Assembly (NCBI RefSeq): GCF_007678455.1
Contig: NZ_VEEP01000006.1
Span: 62,001-126,000 of the forward strand
DNA: 64,000 bases
DNA from: Cytobacillus oceanisediminis 2691
Lineage (GTDB): Bacteria > Bacillota > Bacilli > Bacillales > Cytobacillaceae
Direction: 5' to 3'
Shown here: one piece after another, positions 37,052 to 46,201 of the stretch
Layout: every line of letters starts with the position of its first letter
Numbering within the stretch: the stretch's first letter is position 1
Translations under genes and position numbers: made by a program
The notes under the pieces: model-generated
The model's database searches: none
Told to the model about the DNA's origin: nothing
What the model saw: only the letters and a program-made list of their open reading frames with translations

Positions 37052-38110
37052 TCAATTCATGATCGTGATTCCGTTAGGTATTTCCCCAACCTTGATTGTT
37101 TTTACTTGTTTGCTAGCCAAGTCAATGATACTGACTGTGTTATCGAACATATTGGTGACATAGGCGAACTTTCCGTCATTGCTAACAGTAACACCATGCG
37201 CTCCATTTCCTGTCTTGATCTCATCGACAACCGTTTTTGCTTCCAAATCAACTATTGACATGGAACTTGAAGGGGATTCCTCGGTACCCTGGTTCGCGAC
37301 ATACGCATACTTGCTGTCAGGACCAATATAGACCTGTGCCGGGCCTGTACCAACTTCCACCTTGGCCACTTGCTTCGTTTCTAGATCGACTATGGCTAGT
37401 GAGTTTTCTGAGAAAAGGGTTACTGCCAGGGTCTTTCCGTCCTTGGTCACTCCTGTTGTCACAGGTGTACTTCCTATTTTCATTCTTTCTTCCTGGAATG
37501 TTTCCAGATTGATTACACTTACTGTGTCCTCACCCATATTGGCGATATAGGCGAATTGGCTGTCAGGAGAAACCCTGAAACCATGTGGGCCATTGCCTGT
37601 GGGAACGGTTTTGATCACTTTATAGGCTGCCGCGTCAATGACTGAAACGGTGTCATCCTCGTTATTTGTTGTCAATACGTATTTGCCATCCCCTGAGTAC
37701 ACAACATGCGCCGGATGATTCCCAACCTCCACTTCTTTTAACAGTTCATTTGTAAAGGCATCATAGAATACTACTTTTCCAGAAGTTCCTCCTTCGTGAC
37801 CGCCATGCCCGTGCCCAGACTCAGGAATTAGTGTTGCGGCAACAACTTTTCCATCAGGCGAAAGCTGGATATTATGAACCACTCCTTCCGCCTCGATGGT
37901 ACCAGCCACCTTATTGTCTTTTACATTGATCTTGCTGATGGTCCCGCCCTCATTCGCGGTGAAATAATATTTTTCTGAAACTAGTTCTTGTTTGGCCGCT
38001 TTCACTTCAGGTTTCTTTTCAACCTTAGTAGCAGCACCCGTCCCACACCCTGCAAGAACAAGTCCAACAGAAGCAAACAGGCTAATCATTTTTACATTTA
38101 AACGACTCAT
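37052..38110 (-). CDS. Lipoprotein with YVTN/YncE-type beta-propeller
   Basis: 352 residues from ATG 38110, with AAAGGAGGG 6 nt upstream. A lipobox (SVGLVLAGC) leads to mature Cys near residue 21. About seven beta-propeller blades follow, each with patterns such as GNHPAHVVYSGDGKYVLTTNN, GNGPHGFRVSPDSQFAYIAN and GNGAHGVTVSNDGKFAYVTN. A small His/Gly insert (SGHGHGGHEGG) lies between blades 2 and 3 and may bind metal. Related proteins are extracytoplasmic and of mixed or unknown function. Divergent from the PadR operon. Confidence 0.87.
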   Translation of the reverse strand: MSRLNVKMISLFASVGLVLAGCGTGAATKVEKKPEVKAAKQELVSEKYYFTANEGGTISKINVKDNKVAGTIEAEGVVHNIQLSPDGKVVAATLIPESGHGHGGHEGGTSGKVVFYDAFTNELLKEVEVGNHPAHVVYSGDGKYVLTTNNEDDTVSVIDAAAYKVIKTVPTGNGPHGFRVSPDSQFAYIANMGEDTVSVINLETFQEERMKIGSTPVTTGVTKDGKTLAVTLFSENSLAIVDLETKQVAKVEVGTGPAQVYIGPDSKYAYVANQGTEESPSSSMSIVDLEAKTVVDEIKTGNGAHGVTVSNDGKFAYVTNMFDNTVSIIDLASKQVKTIKVGEIPNGITIMN

Positions 38111-38299
38111 TTTGAGCCCTCCTTTTCGGAAATCTACCACCATGATAATCCCGCCCATTCCTGCGAAAATGTTAAGTTCATCACAAACCAAAATATAAAG
38201 CTGAGAAATTTTACAGCTTTTTGAAATTGATAAAATCTGCAAATTTCCGGAGTAGAATTTACTATTTGTTTTCATTAGGGAAGGATAGTAGCAAAATAA

Positions 38300-38360
38300 T
38301 TGATTTATTTTCTTGATAAGTTAAAATGATATCGAGTTTCGTTATTGGATTTCGATATCA
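38300..38360 (+). promoter_or_regulatory. Promoter and palindromic operator of the padR-fetAB-chrA operon
   Basis: TTGATT (38300-38305), 16 nt, TAAAAT (38322-38327) is followed at once by a 9-bp perfect inverted repeat: TGATATCGA (38327-38335) and TCGATATCA (38352-38360). The left arm abuts the -10 box. Autorepression by the PadR protein encoded immediately downstream is the simplest reading. Confidence 0.65.
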
Positions 38361-38379
38361 GGGAAAGAAGGAATTTTAC

Positions 38380-38688
38380 ATGGAGGATAAAGTTCTCAGG
38401 AAACTTTTTCTCGGGTTCATCCAGATCCATATTTTGCATCATGCAAAAGAGCAAGAGATTTTTGGGTTGTGGATGCTGGAAGAGCTTAAAGAACACGGCT
38501 ACAGTTTGAGCGCCGGGACTCTATATCCGATTTTGCACAGTATGGAATCAGATGGATTGCTGATAAAAGAAGAAAGAAAGGTCGAGGGAAAAATACGCAA
38601 ATACTATCGGACAACAGACAAAGGAAACAGGGTGCTTGAGGAAGCCCAAAAGAAAGCGTACGAACTCTTCAAGGAAATCAAGGATTGA
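38380..38688 (+). CDS. PadR-family transcriptional regulator
   Basis: 102 residues: winged-helix PadR domain (FLGFIQIHILHHAKEQEIFGLWMLEELKEHGYSLSAGTLYPILHSMESDGLLIKEE...) plus a short C-terminal dimerisation helix, the small PadR type. Start ATG 38380, with AGAAGGAA upstream; the longer frame from 38326 would include the operator. It heads the operon with an iron-exporter pair and a chromate transporter, so the signal may be a metal or a redox-active compound. Confidence 0.9.
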   Translation: MEDKVLRKLFLGFIQIHILHHAKEQEIFGLWMLEELKEHGYSLSAGTLYPILHSMESDGLLIKEERKVEGKIRKYYRTTDKGNRVLEEAQKKAYELFKEIKD

Positions 38689-38746
38689 TCAGAGGCTCGA
38701 AGATATATGTGTACCAGAATTCAGTGGATGAAGGGAGTGAAGCAGT

Positions 38747-39382
38747 TTGTTTGAACTTCAGAATGTGACTGTGAACGGTATTTTACAAATCGATCAGCTG
38801 ACGATTCCGGAAAATCAATTCACCTGCATCCTTGGACCGAGCGGAAGCGGGAAGTCGACGCTATTGAGGCTTTTGAATGATCTGTCCAGCCCTGATGATG
38901 GGAAGATTCTTTATAAAAACAAACCAATCAACGAATTCGATCCGCTTCAGCTCCGAAGAACGGTTGTTATGGTGTCGCAGGCGCCGGTCATTTTTCAGGG
39001 CAGTATTGAAGATAATTTGCAGATTGGCCTTTCTTTTTCCGGAAAAGAAGCAGCAAGTGTTAAGGAAATGGAGACAATGCTCGAATTATTCATGCTTGAT
39101 AAAAAGCTGGGCGATGAAGCGGAGAACCTGTCTGGCGGCGAAAAACAGCGTCTTTCCTGGGCCAGGGCGATGCTGCTGGATCCCGAGGTGTTTTTGCTGG
39201 ACGAGCCGACCTCCGCGCTGGATGAAGAAACAGCCCGTACTGTGCTAACAAGATTTTACGAGTATGCAAAAAAGCATTCGAAAACAGTCATTATGATCAC
39301 TCATTCAAAGGAACTGGCAGAGCTCGCAGCCGAGAATACGATTGACTTGTCCCAATACTCCCTTGGAAGCGAGGGGCTCTGA
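38747..39382 (+). CDS. ABC transporter ATPase, FetA-like
   Basis: 211 residues. Walker [12 protein letters not shown] near residue 32, Q-loop SQAPVIF, signature LSGGEKQRLSWARAML, Walker B VFLLDEPTSALD and switch His in MITHS. A compact ATPase of the FetA (YbbL) type that powers the adjacent FetB permease, an iron exporter in E. coli that eases oxidative stress. TTG start with AAGGGAG upstream. Its stop overlaps the fetB ATG (TGATG). Confidence 0.88.
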   Translation: MFELQNVTVNGILQIDQLTIPENQFTCILGPSGSGKSTLLRLLNDLSSPDDGKILYKNKPINEFDPLQLRRTVVMVSQAPVIFQGSIEDNLQIGLSFSGKEAASVKEMETMLELFMLDKKLGDEAENLSGGEKQRLSWARAMLLDPEVFLLDEPTSALDEETARTVLTRFYEYAKKHSKTVIMITHSKELAELAAENTIDLSQYSLGSEGL

Positions 39383-40176
39383 TGGATGGTGTAATGGATC
39401 TATCGTTACTGCAGCTTGCTGCTGCCTATATCTTCATCCTGATATTAATCATCATTGTCAGGGTTCGCGGAATCCGCCGGGAAAAAGAAATCCTGCTGGC
39501 TACTGTGCGAATGTCCATCCAGCTTGTACTGGTCGGGTACCTTCTCGTCTATCTGTTTGATAATCCTAACCCCTGGTATACCTTGCTGATCATTGCCATC
39601 ATGCAGATTTTTGCCATTTATAATGTGTACAAACGTACAAAGCACCCTCTTGGAAGCGGGATGAAAAAGTATATTGCTTATGCTATGGCAATCGGAATCC
39701 TATCGAGTTTGTTCTTTTTCATTCTCGTTGTCCTGGATGTTACTCCATGGTACGAACCGCGTTATTTCATCCCGATTGCCGGGATGATCATCGGAAATTC
39801 GATGACCGGTGTTTCGCTCGGGGTGAATAATTTAATTTCGGGATTTACATCGCACAAGGATGAGATCGAGGGCGCCCTGATGCTTGGCGCCACACCGAAG
39901 GACGCCGCCAGGAAGGTCGTCAACGAAGCTTTCGATTCTGCGATGCTGCCAACCATCAACTCAATGGTCGGGATGGGAATCATATTCCTGCCGGGAATGA
40001 TGACGGGTCAAATTCTTTCCGGCACCTCCCCCATCGTTGCCGTGGAATACCAGATCGCCATCATGCTTGGGATTGTCGGAAGCGTGTCACTGACGGTGAT
40101 TTTGTATTTGCAGATGGCCTATAAATCTTTTTTCAATGAGCGTTTTCAATTAGTTATGAAGGAGAATAAGAAATGA
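39382..40176 (+). CDS. FetB-like (UPF0014) metal-export permease
   Basis: 264 residues with about seven membrane segments; UPF0014/FetB hallmark regions RVRGIRREKEILLATVRMSIQLVLVGYLL, MIIGNSMTGVSLGVN and LMLGATPKDAARKVVNEAFDSAMLPTINSM are present. With FetA it should form an ABC exporter for iron or a related cation. Its stop overlaps chrA by 4 nt (ATGA). Confidence 0.9.
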   Translation: MDGVMDLSLLQLAAAYIFILILIIIVRVRGIRREKEILLATVRMSIQLVLVGYLLVYLFDNPNPWYTLLIIAIMQIFAIYNVYKRTKHPLGSGMKKYIAYAMAIGILSSLFFFILVVLDVTPWYEPRYFIPIAGMIIGNSMTGVSLGVNNLISGFTSHKDEIEGALMLGATPKDAARKVVNEAFDSAMLPTINSMVGMGIIFLPGMMTGQILSGTSPIVAVEYQIAIMLGIVGSVSLTVILYLQMAYKSFFNERFQLVMKENKK

Positions 40177-41366
40177 GAGAGAAAAAAAGTGTAACTTTCC
40201 AGTCGCTGCTGGAAATCTTGATGGTTTCGACCAGGCTCGGCCTGACATCTTTCGGCGGGCCTGTCGCCCATCTAGGCTATTTCCATGAAGAATATGTCCG
40301 CCGCAGGAAGTGGATGGACGAAAAAAGCTATGCGGATCTCGTGGCATTATGCCAGTTCCTGCCTGGCCCGGCAAGCAGCCAGGTCGGAATCGGTGTGGGG
40401 CTGATGCGCGGCGGATTGATCGGAGGATTGTTCGCATTCCTTGGATTCACCCTGCCTTCTGTTTTGGCACTTATCATCTTCGCTTTAATTTTACAGGGAT
40501 TCGATATTGGAGACGCAGGCTGGATTCATGGTTTGAAAATTGTCGCTGTCGCGGTAGTGGCCCACGCTATACTCGGGATGGCACAGAAGCTTACTCCCGA
40601 TCTGCCGCGGAAGACGATTGCTTTATTTGCGCTCGCTGCAACCCTGCTGTGGCAAACAGCGTTCACGCAAATTGGAGTCATCATAATCGCTGGAATTTTA
40701 GGATATGTTTTATTCAAGTCCCATACTGCATCTGCAGACGATTTGATGACTTTCTCAATTTCCAAAGGTGTTGGGTATATCAGCTTGGGACTCTTTTTCG
40801 GTTTGCTCATCCTCCTGCCGATTTTACGGGAAGCGACTTCACTTAATTGGATTGCCATGTTTGATAGCTTTTACCGATCAGGTTCCCTTGTTTTTGGCGG
40901 AGGACATGTAGTTTTGCCTCTGCTTGAACGCGAATTCGTGCCGACAGGCTGGCTGAGTGAGGAAGCCTTCCTCGCTGGATATGGCGCTGCCCAGGCAGTA
41001 CCCGGACCCTTATTTACCTTTGCTGCCTATATCGGAGCAGTCATCAGCGGCTGGAAGGGCGGACTGCTCGCGACAGCGGCAATTTTTCTTCCGGCATTCC
41101 TGCTGATCCTTGGGACACTGCCTTTCTGGGATGCATTGAGAAGGAACAGCAAGATCAGCAGAGCGCTTATGGGCGTGAATGCCGCCGTTGTCGGCATCCT
41201 GATTGCGGCGTTCTATCATCCTATCTGGACAAGTTCCATTCTCGCGCCTGTTGATTTCGTGTTTGCAGCAGTTTTGTTCAGCATGCTTGTGTATTGGAAG
41301 CTTGCTCCTTGGATAGTCGTTGTTACTGGTGCGGTTGGGGGAATGATTTTGTCGATGATTTTTTAA
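40173..41366 (+). CDS. chrA: Chromate transporter, two-domain ChrA
   Basis: 397 residues, about ten membrane segments, two CHR domains in tandem: TSFGGPVAHLGYFHEEYVRRRKWMDEKSYADLVALCQFLPGPASSQ in the first, and SLVFGGGHVVLPLLEREFV...LAGYGAAQAVPGPLFTFAAYIGA in the second. ChrA exports chromate from the cytoplasm, giving resistance. Last gene of the PadR operon, translationally coupled to fetB. Substrate range outside chromate is unknown for this subfamily. Confidence 0.92.
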   Translation: MREKKSVTFQSLLEILMVSTRLGLTSFGGPVAHLGYFHEEYVRRRKWMDEKSYADLVALCQFLPGPASSQVGIGVGLMRGGLIGGLFAFLGFTLPSVLALIIFALILQGFDIGDAGWIHGLKIVAVAVVAHAILGMAQKLTPDLPRKTIALFALAATLLWQTAFTQIGVIIIAGILGYVLFKSHTASADDLMTFSISKGVGYISLGLFFGLLILLPILREATSLNWIAMFDSFYRSGSLVFGGGHVVLPLLEREFVPTGWLSEEAFLAGYGAAQAVPGPLFTFAAYIGAVISGWKGGLLATAAIFLPAFLLILGTLPFWDALRRNSKISRALMGVNAAVVGILIAAFYHPIWTSSILAPVDFVFAAVLFSMLVYWKLAPWIVVVTGAVGGMILSMIF

Positions 41367-41371
41367 AAAGG

Positions 41372-41393
41372 ACGGGCTTTTGCCCGTTTTTTT
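41372..41393 (+). terminator. Terminator of the PadR-fetAB-chrA operon
   Basis: ACGGGC/GCCCGT stem with a TTTT loop, then seven T. Confidence 0.92.
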
Positions 41394-41460
41394 GCTATTT
41401 GGGTAAGGTTTCATTGATTTCGCACCCATATTCCTGCTTCCGAATTCCGGTAAAATAGGT

Positions 41461-41577
41461 TTATTGGCGAAAATCTGATTTTATCGACCACATTTTTAAT
41501 TATTTCGGCGGATTTTCAAATATATCGACCACTTTTCCGAATATATCGACCACATTTACAGATATATCGACCAAGTC
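41461..41577. repeat. 21-bp-period intergenic array A (core TATCGACCA)
   Basis: TATCGACCA occurs at 41482, 41523, 41544 and 41565, with degenerate units at about 41461 and 41503. Spacings are 41 (two units), 21 and 21 nt. The core extends to ATATCGACCAC; the remaining ~10 nt of each unit vary. The array lies between the convergent chrA and iadA genes and ends 4 nt before the iadA terminator. See arrays B, C and D for the same layout with other cores. Confidence 0.85.
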
Positions 41578-41580
41578 AAA

Positions 41581-41612
41581 AAGAACCTTGACCGCTCATG
41601 GTCAAGGTTCTT
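41581..41612. terminator. Terminator of iadA (symmetrical)
   Basis: AAGAACCTTGACC pairs perfectly with GGTCAAGGTTCTT around GCTCAT; it lies 4 nt downstream of the iadA stop and could act on both strands. Confidence 0.85.
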
Positions 41613-41616
41613 CTAA

Positions 41617-42786
41617 TCATTCAAATGTCCCTCTCACTAGCGGAACTTTATCTTCTACCATTACTTTTCCCATTGCGATGACCGTATCAATCTCAAGGTC
41701 CTTATCCAGCAGCACCAGATCTGCGTCACGTCCTGTTTGGATCCAGCCTTTTTGTGAAAGCTTTAAAACGGCTGCCGGGTTCGCCGTGATGACACGGATG
41801 GCCGTTTCGAGCGGAATCCCCTCTGATAAAACGGCTTCCTTAACAGCATAATATAAAGACGAAACCTGGCCAATCTGCAAACCGATTAGTTCACCATTTT
41901 GATCAAAATCTGGCAGGCTCGCCTGTCCGTCCGATGTGAAGGTAATCTGGCTGATGTCGACGCCCGCGTCGAGCATCCGCTTGAGACCAACACTGCATTT
42001 GACCTCTCCCTCTTCCAAAAACTTTGGAATGGAACTGGTAGTGAAATCAACCCAGCCGCCTTTTTTTGCGTATTCAATGCCCGCTTCAAACAGATGCGGA
42101 TTCCGGTTGATATGGGTCGGATAAAATTGCCGGATCGGGATGTCGGTACTCTTGACGACCTCCTCGATCAGCTTCAGATGGTCGAGGCTGTCGCCGACAT
42201 GGACATTGACGATGCCGCTTTTTCCAGCGAGCATCCCGCCGATCCTCGCTGCCGAAGCGATTTTGGCCAGCTCCTCGGCAGTCGGCTGGGATGAACGATG
42301 ATCGGCGATCGCAATCTCGCCCGCTCCGATTACTTTATCAATCAAAATGATGTCGTCCTCAATTTTGCCGGTAAGCGTTTTGACAGGGACCTGATAGGAG
42401 CCCGTTTGCACATAGGTAGTGATGCCTTCTTCTTCTAACGCTCTTGCCTTGGCAATCAAGCTCGGCATCGTTCGTGTCGTGCCGTCAGTGCCGAGAACAC
42501 CGACCAGCGTCGTGATGCCGGCAGTTGTCGCCTGGGTCAGCTGGATTTCCGGTGTCCTGGTACGGAACCCGCCTTCTCCGCCGCCGCCAATCAGGTGGAC
42601 ATGTGAATCGATGAAGCCTGGTACAACCGTCTTGCCCTCAGCATCAATAACTTTCACATCGACGAACTTTTCTGGAACTTCGATTTCATCCTGGATGAAT
42701 CCGATTTTCCGATCGACAATTAAAATATCTTTTTTACCAATGTGATCTGGTGCGTAAATCTCGCCATTCTTAATAAGTGTCAGCAT
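41617..42786 (-). CDS. iadA: Isoaspartyl dipeptidase (beta-aspartyl peptidase)
   Basis: Cleaves beta-aspartyl (isoaspartyl) dipeptides that arise from protein ageing. 389 residues, the usual length for IadA. Amidohydrolase motifs: PGFIDSHVHLIGGGGEGG (HxH), the AIADHRSSQP stretch, NVHVGDSLDHL, FYPTHINRN, and TFTSDGQAS (catalytic Asp). Start at ATG 42786, with GGAGGAGAG close upstream. Divergent from the T-box and symporter unit. Confidence 0.93.
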   Translation of the reverse strand: MLTLIKNGEIYAPDHIGKKDILIVDRKIGFIQDEIEVPEKFVDVKVIDAEGKTVVPGFIDSHVHLIGGGGEGGFRTRTPEIQLTQATTAGITTLVGVLGTDGTTRTMPSLIAKARALEEEGITTYVQTGSYQVPVKTLTGKIEDDIILIDKVIGAGEIAIADHRSSQPTAEELAKIASAARIGGMLAGKSGIVNVHVGDSLDHLKLIEEVVKSTDIPIRQFYPTHINRNPHLFEAGIEYAKKGGWVDFTTSSIPKFLEEGEVKCSVGLKRMLDAGVDISQITFTSDGQASLPDFDQNGELIGLQIGQVSSLYYAVKEAVLSEGIPLETAIRVITANPAAVLKLSQKGWIQTGRDADLVLLDKDLEIDTVIAMGKVMVEDKVPLVRGTFE

Positions 42787-42904
42787 GCACTCTCCTCCAA
42801 CTTCCTGCTGTTTCCTCAATTATAGCTTGTTTCAATTCTCTGAAAAAGAAGCTTGACAGTATATTCTTATCATACTATAATTTCGAGTATTACATTTTAA
42901 TAAG

Positions 42905-43160
42905 TTGAAGCATTGAAGAGAGTTTATTAAGCCGGTCTCCCTGTTACTAGAGAATCAGTGGTTGGTGAAAACTGATACAAAGTCCTGGTGAATTTCGTTC
43001 TTGGAGCTTTTCCTTTAATACACATTGTAAAAAAGGAACGGACTTGGCCGTTATCCAATTAACTTGAGCGGGAAGCGTATTTTTGCTTCCAAATAGGGTG
43101 GTACCGCGTGTTCAGCCACGTCCCTATCCAGATCGTTGGATAGCGGCGTGGCTTTTTATT
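42905..43160 (+). ncRNA. T-box riboswitch before the sodium symporter gene
   Basis: The invariant T-box AGGGTGGTACCGCG is at 43095-43108. It is followed by a strong terminator in which AGCCACGTCCCTATCC (from 43114) pairs with GGATAG-CGGCGTGGCT, ending in TTTTTATTTT. Upstream lies a long Stem I region. A candidate specifier is TTT/TTC at 42993-42996 in GGTGAATTTCGTTC, which would mean phenylalanine, but I could not fix the fold by eye. The T-box makes expression of the symporter respond to an uncharged tRNA. Confidence 0.93.
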
Positions 43161-43213
43161 TTGCCCGGACGTCCAGCGGCTCAGCTGAAATAGAGAGAAA
43201 AGGGAGAATCAAC

Positions 43214-44551
43214 ATGGAGAAAGAGCAATGGTCATCAAAGATTGGATTTATCCTTGCCGCAGCCGGTTCGGCAATCGGAATCGGGGCAATCTGGAAGCTT
43301 CCTTATGTGACGGGGGTCAGCGGCGGCGGAGCGTTTTTCCTCATGTTCATTTTATTTTCGCTGTTCATCGGCCTGCCGCTGCTGCTTGCGGAATTCGTGA
43401 TCGGCCGCAGTACTGGAAAAGAAGCGATCCGTGCTTATCTAGAAATCGCGCCTAAAAGCAAATGGTATTTGATCGGGATACTCGGTGTCGTTACCAGCTT
43501 CGTGCTGCTTAGCTTTTACAGTGTGGTTGGCGGCTGGATCAGTGTTTATTTTGTAAAGGGGCTTGCTGGCGGAGTGATCCAGGAAGGCGCCGATTATGGT
43601 GAGCTGTTCGGGACGACGATCAGCGATCCGTGGAGTGTACTCGCCGCGCAGGCTGCGTTCTTGCTGATGACCATCGTGGTAGTCGCCAAAGGCGTCCAGT
43701 CTGGCATTGAAAAAGCGAGTAAAATCCTAATGCCAGCCCTGTTCCTGCTTTTTATCATCTTGATCGTCCGTTCACTCACGCTCGATAACGCGTTAACTGG
43801 AGTAAAGTTCTTCCTCGCTCCGGATTTTTCAAGCATCACCTCCGAAAGCATCTTATTCGCGATGGGACAATCCTTTTTCTCCCTGAGCATCGGGGTATCA
43901 GTAATGGTGACATACAGCTCCTACCTGCCGAAAAAAGGCAGCCTTGTACAGCCGGCCCTGTCAGTTGTCGGGATGAACCTGTTCATCGCACTGCTTGCCG
44001 GACTGGCGATCTTTCCGGCTGTATTCTCACTCGGATTTGAACCTGCTGAAGGTCCGGGACTGCTATTTGTCGTCCTGCCAGCGGTTTTTGAAAAAATGGT
44101 TTTCGGCGAGCTGTTCCTGCTGCTGTTTTTAGCGTTATTCCTGTTCGCGACACTGACATCGGCATTCTCGATGCTTGAAATTGTCGTCGCCACTCTTGCA
44201 AAAGGCGATCGTAAAAAGCGCGCCAGATTCGCATGGATTGCCGGCGGATTGATCTTCCTTCTCGGCATCCCATCCGCCCTGGCTTTTGGAATTCTGGCGG
44301 ATGCAACGGTTTTCGAAAAAAACATCTTTGACACAGCCGACTTCCTGGTAAGCAATATCCTGATGCCGCTTGGAGTCCTGCTGATTTCGATTTTCGTTCC
44401 GCTGAAAATCAGGAAAGAAGTTTTAAGGCAGGAGCTTCTCCAACATTCCAAAACAGGCAGCTGGCTTTTTAATCTCTGGTACAATGTCATGAGGTTCATC
44501 GTTCCAATCGTCATCATCATTGTATTCCTTGATTCACTAGGCCTCATATAA
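43214..44551 (+). CDS. Sodium:neurotransmitter-symporter (SNF) family amino acid transporter
   Basis: 445 residues, about eleven to twelve membrane segments. The SNF signature near the N-terminus is [34 protein letters not shown], as in LeuT-like bacterial transporters such as YocR and YhdH. It imports an amino acid with Na+. Start ATG 43214, with AGGGAG upstream; the frame open back to 43136 lies in the T-box terminator. The leader ties it to starvation for one amino acid, possibly phenylalanine or another aromatic. Confidence 0.93.
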   Translation: MEKEQWSSKIGFILAAAGSAIGIGAIWKLPYVTGVSGGGAFFLMFILFSLFIGLPLLLAEFVIGRSTGKEAIRAYLEIAPKSKWYLIGILGVVTSFVLLSFYSVVGGWISVYFVKGLAGGVIQEGADYGELFGTTISDPWSVLAAQAAFLLMTIVVVAKGVQSGIEKASKILMPALFLLFIILIVRSLTLDNALTGVKFFLAPDFSSITSESILFAMGQSFFSLSIGVSVMVTYSSYLPKKGSLVQPALSVVGMNLFIALLAGLAIFPAVFSLGFEPAEGPGLLFVVLPAVFEKMVFGELFLLLFLALFLFATLTSAFSMLEIVVATLAKGDRKKRARFAWIAGGLIFLLGIPSALAFGILADATVFEKNIFDTADFLVSNILMPLGVLLISIFVPLKIRKEVLRQELLQHSKTGSWLFNLWYNVMRFIVPIVIIIVFLDSLGLI

Positions 44552-44554
44552 AAG

Positions 44555-44584
44555 GAAGCTGGCATTACGCCAGCTTCTTTTTTA
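44555..44584 (+). terminator. Terminator of the symporter gene
   Basis: GAAGCTGGC/GCCAGCTTC 9-bp stem with ATTAC loop, then six T. Confidence 0.94.
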
Positions 44585-44679
44585 GTTGATACATACAATC
44601 ACAAAATCTATCATCAGTATAATTTTTCCCTATAATGCAAAACCTTTTGTGTAGATGACTGGCATCGGAGGGATTTTTT

Positions 44680-46185
44680 ATGTTCTTCAAGAAACAGAAA
44701 CGTGAAGCTCCTGACAGCATGAATGAAAAAAATCTCGACGACAAGGAGTTAATCCCCGTATCCAAAGATGAATTCATCAACATTATGAAAGAGCGTCTTC
44801 ATCATAGTGCCGACCTAAACACAAAAGAATTGGCCAATGGTTTCACCCTTGTTTTCCTCGACACTTTGACTGATAAGAAAATGTTGAATGAGGATATTTT
44901 ATCGCGTTTGGCTGGCACCTCTGCTACACCGGATGAAGCTTTAAAGAGCATAACGGTTTCGAGCACTTTGAAGCATAAGTACGTTGAAGATGGTGTCGAT
45001 TCGATACTGAAAGGTGCCGTACTGGTCCATTCTACTGGATACCCTGTCATTATCAGCGCAGTTGTGGCTACCCAGGAAAACCGCTCATTGACCAGGCCGG
45101 AAAATGAATCCCAGGTGATGGGACCGCAAATCGCCTTCAATGAGAGTCTGGCAACGAATATATCACTGCTTCGCCGTTTTCTTACAAATGCCAATCTATG
45201 CAATGAAAGTTTTAAAGTAGGAAAACAAACGAATTCTGCGGTTGCGCTGCTTTATTTAAAAGATATTGCCGATGAAGAGATGGTTGACAGAATGCGTGAA
45301 CGGATTCAGAGCATCGACATCGATTCAGTCCTTGATAGCTCTTTCTTGATCCAGCTTATCGAAGACAATTCACTGGCAATTTTCCCGCAAATGCTGCTGA
45401 CGGAAAGACCAGATCGTGCCTGTGCATGGCTTTTGAACGGAAAAGTAGTGGTACTGGTGGATGGCAGTGTCCAGGTCATCGGAGCACCGCAAACCTTCAT
45501 CGAATTTTTTCAGAGCATGGAGGATGAAAGTGTCAGATGGCAGATTGCCACTTTTATCAGGATCCTGCGCGTTTTTTCCATGATAGTCTCGATTTTTTTC
45601 ACCGCCATTTATGTTGCGTCTTTGACATTCCATTACGAAATCATTCCACAGACATTGCTGGTCCCGCTCGGTGAATCAAGATCGCGTGTTCCTTTTCCGC
45701 CCATTATTGAGGCATTATTGCTCGAAACAATGATTGAGCTCCTCCGGGAAGCAGGAGCCCGGCTGCCAACGAAAGTCGGCCAGACAATGGGTATCGTAGG
45801 CGGTATTGTAGTTGGTACAGCTGCAGTAGATGCCGGATTCACAAGCAACATCCTGATCATCATCATTGCCGTTAGCGCCCTTGCCTCTTTTACAACACCA
45901 AACTATACGATGGGCAATGTCATACGGATCCTGCGCTTTCCCTTAATTATTTTAGCTGGTTTTTGGGGTTTTTACGGGCTGATGTTCGGCTTTTGTTTCC
46001 TGCTGATCCACCTGATCCGCCAATCCAGTCTTGGAAGCCCATTTCTGGCTCCTTTTTACCCGCCGAGATTTGCAGACTGGCGGGACAGCATCATCCGTCT
46101 CCCGATTGGCTGGACCAATAGTCGTCCAAAACAGGCAAGACCAGATGACAAAATGAAATTCAGAGCCCAAAAAACCAAAGAATAA
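44680..46185 (+). CDS. Spore germination receptor subunit A (GerA family)
   Basis: 501 residues. A soluble N-terminal domain (1 to about 260) is followed by about five membrane segments and a basic C-terminal tail. GerA-family motifs include TGYPVIISAVV..., QVMGPQIAFNESLATNISLLRR (with the usual GPxxxFxE region) and SRSRVPFPPIIEALLLETMIELLREAGARLP. It is a component of an inner-membrane germinant receptor that releases the spore from dormancy. First gene of an A-B-C operon; the usual SigG promoter could not be identified. Confidence 0.93.
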   Translation: MFFKKQKREAPDSMNEKNLDDKELIPVSKDEFINIMKERLHHSADLNTKELANGFTLVFLDTLTDKKMLNEDILSRLAGTSATPDEALKSITVSSTLKHKYVEDGVDSILKGAVLVHSTGYPVIISAVVATQENRSLTRPENESQVMGPQIAFNESLATNISLLRRFLTNANLCNESFKVGKQTNSAVALLYLKDIADEEMVDRMRERIQSIDIDSVLDSSFLIQLIEDNSLAIFPQMLLTERPDRACAWLLNGKVVVLVDGSVQVIGAPQTFIEFFQSMEDESVRWQIATFIRILRVFSMIVSIFFTAIYVASLTFHYEIIPQTLLVPLGESRSRVPFPPIIEALLLETMIELLREAGARLPTKVGQTMGIVGGIVVGTAAVDAGFTSNILIIIIAVSALASFTTPNYTMGNVIRILRFPLIILAGFWGFYGLMFGFCFLLIHLIRQSSLGSPFLAPFYPPRFADWRDSIIRLPIGWTNSRPKQARPDDKMKFRAQKTKE

Positions 46186-46201
46186 AGATGTGGTGTTATG
46201 A

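Noticed and set aside
43921-44598. 225-codon minus-strand frame
   Set aside because: Antisense to the symporter gene and Arg/Ser-rich; no supporting signal.
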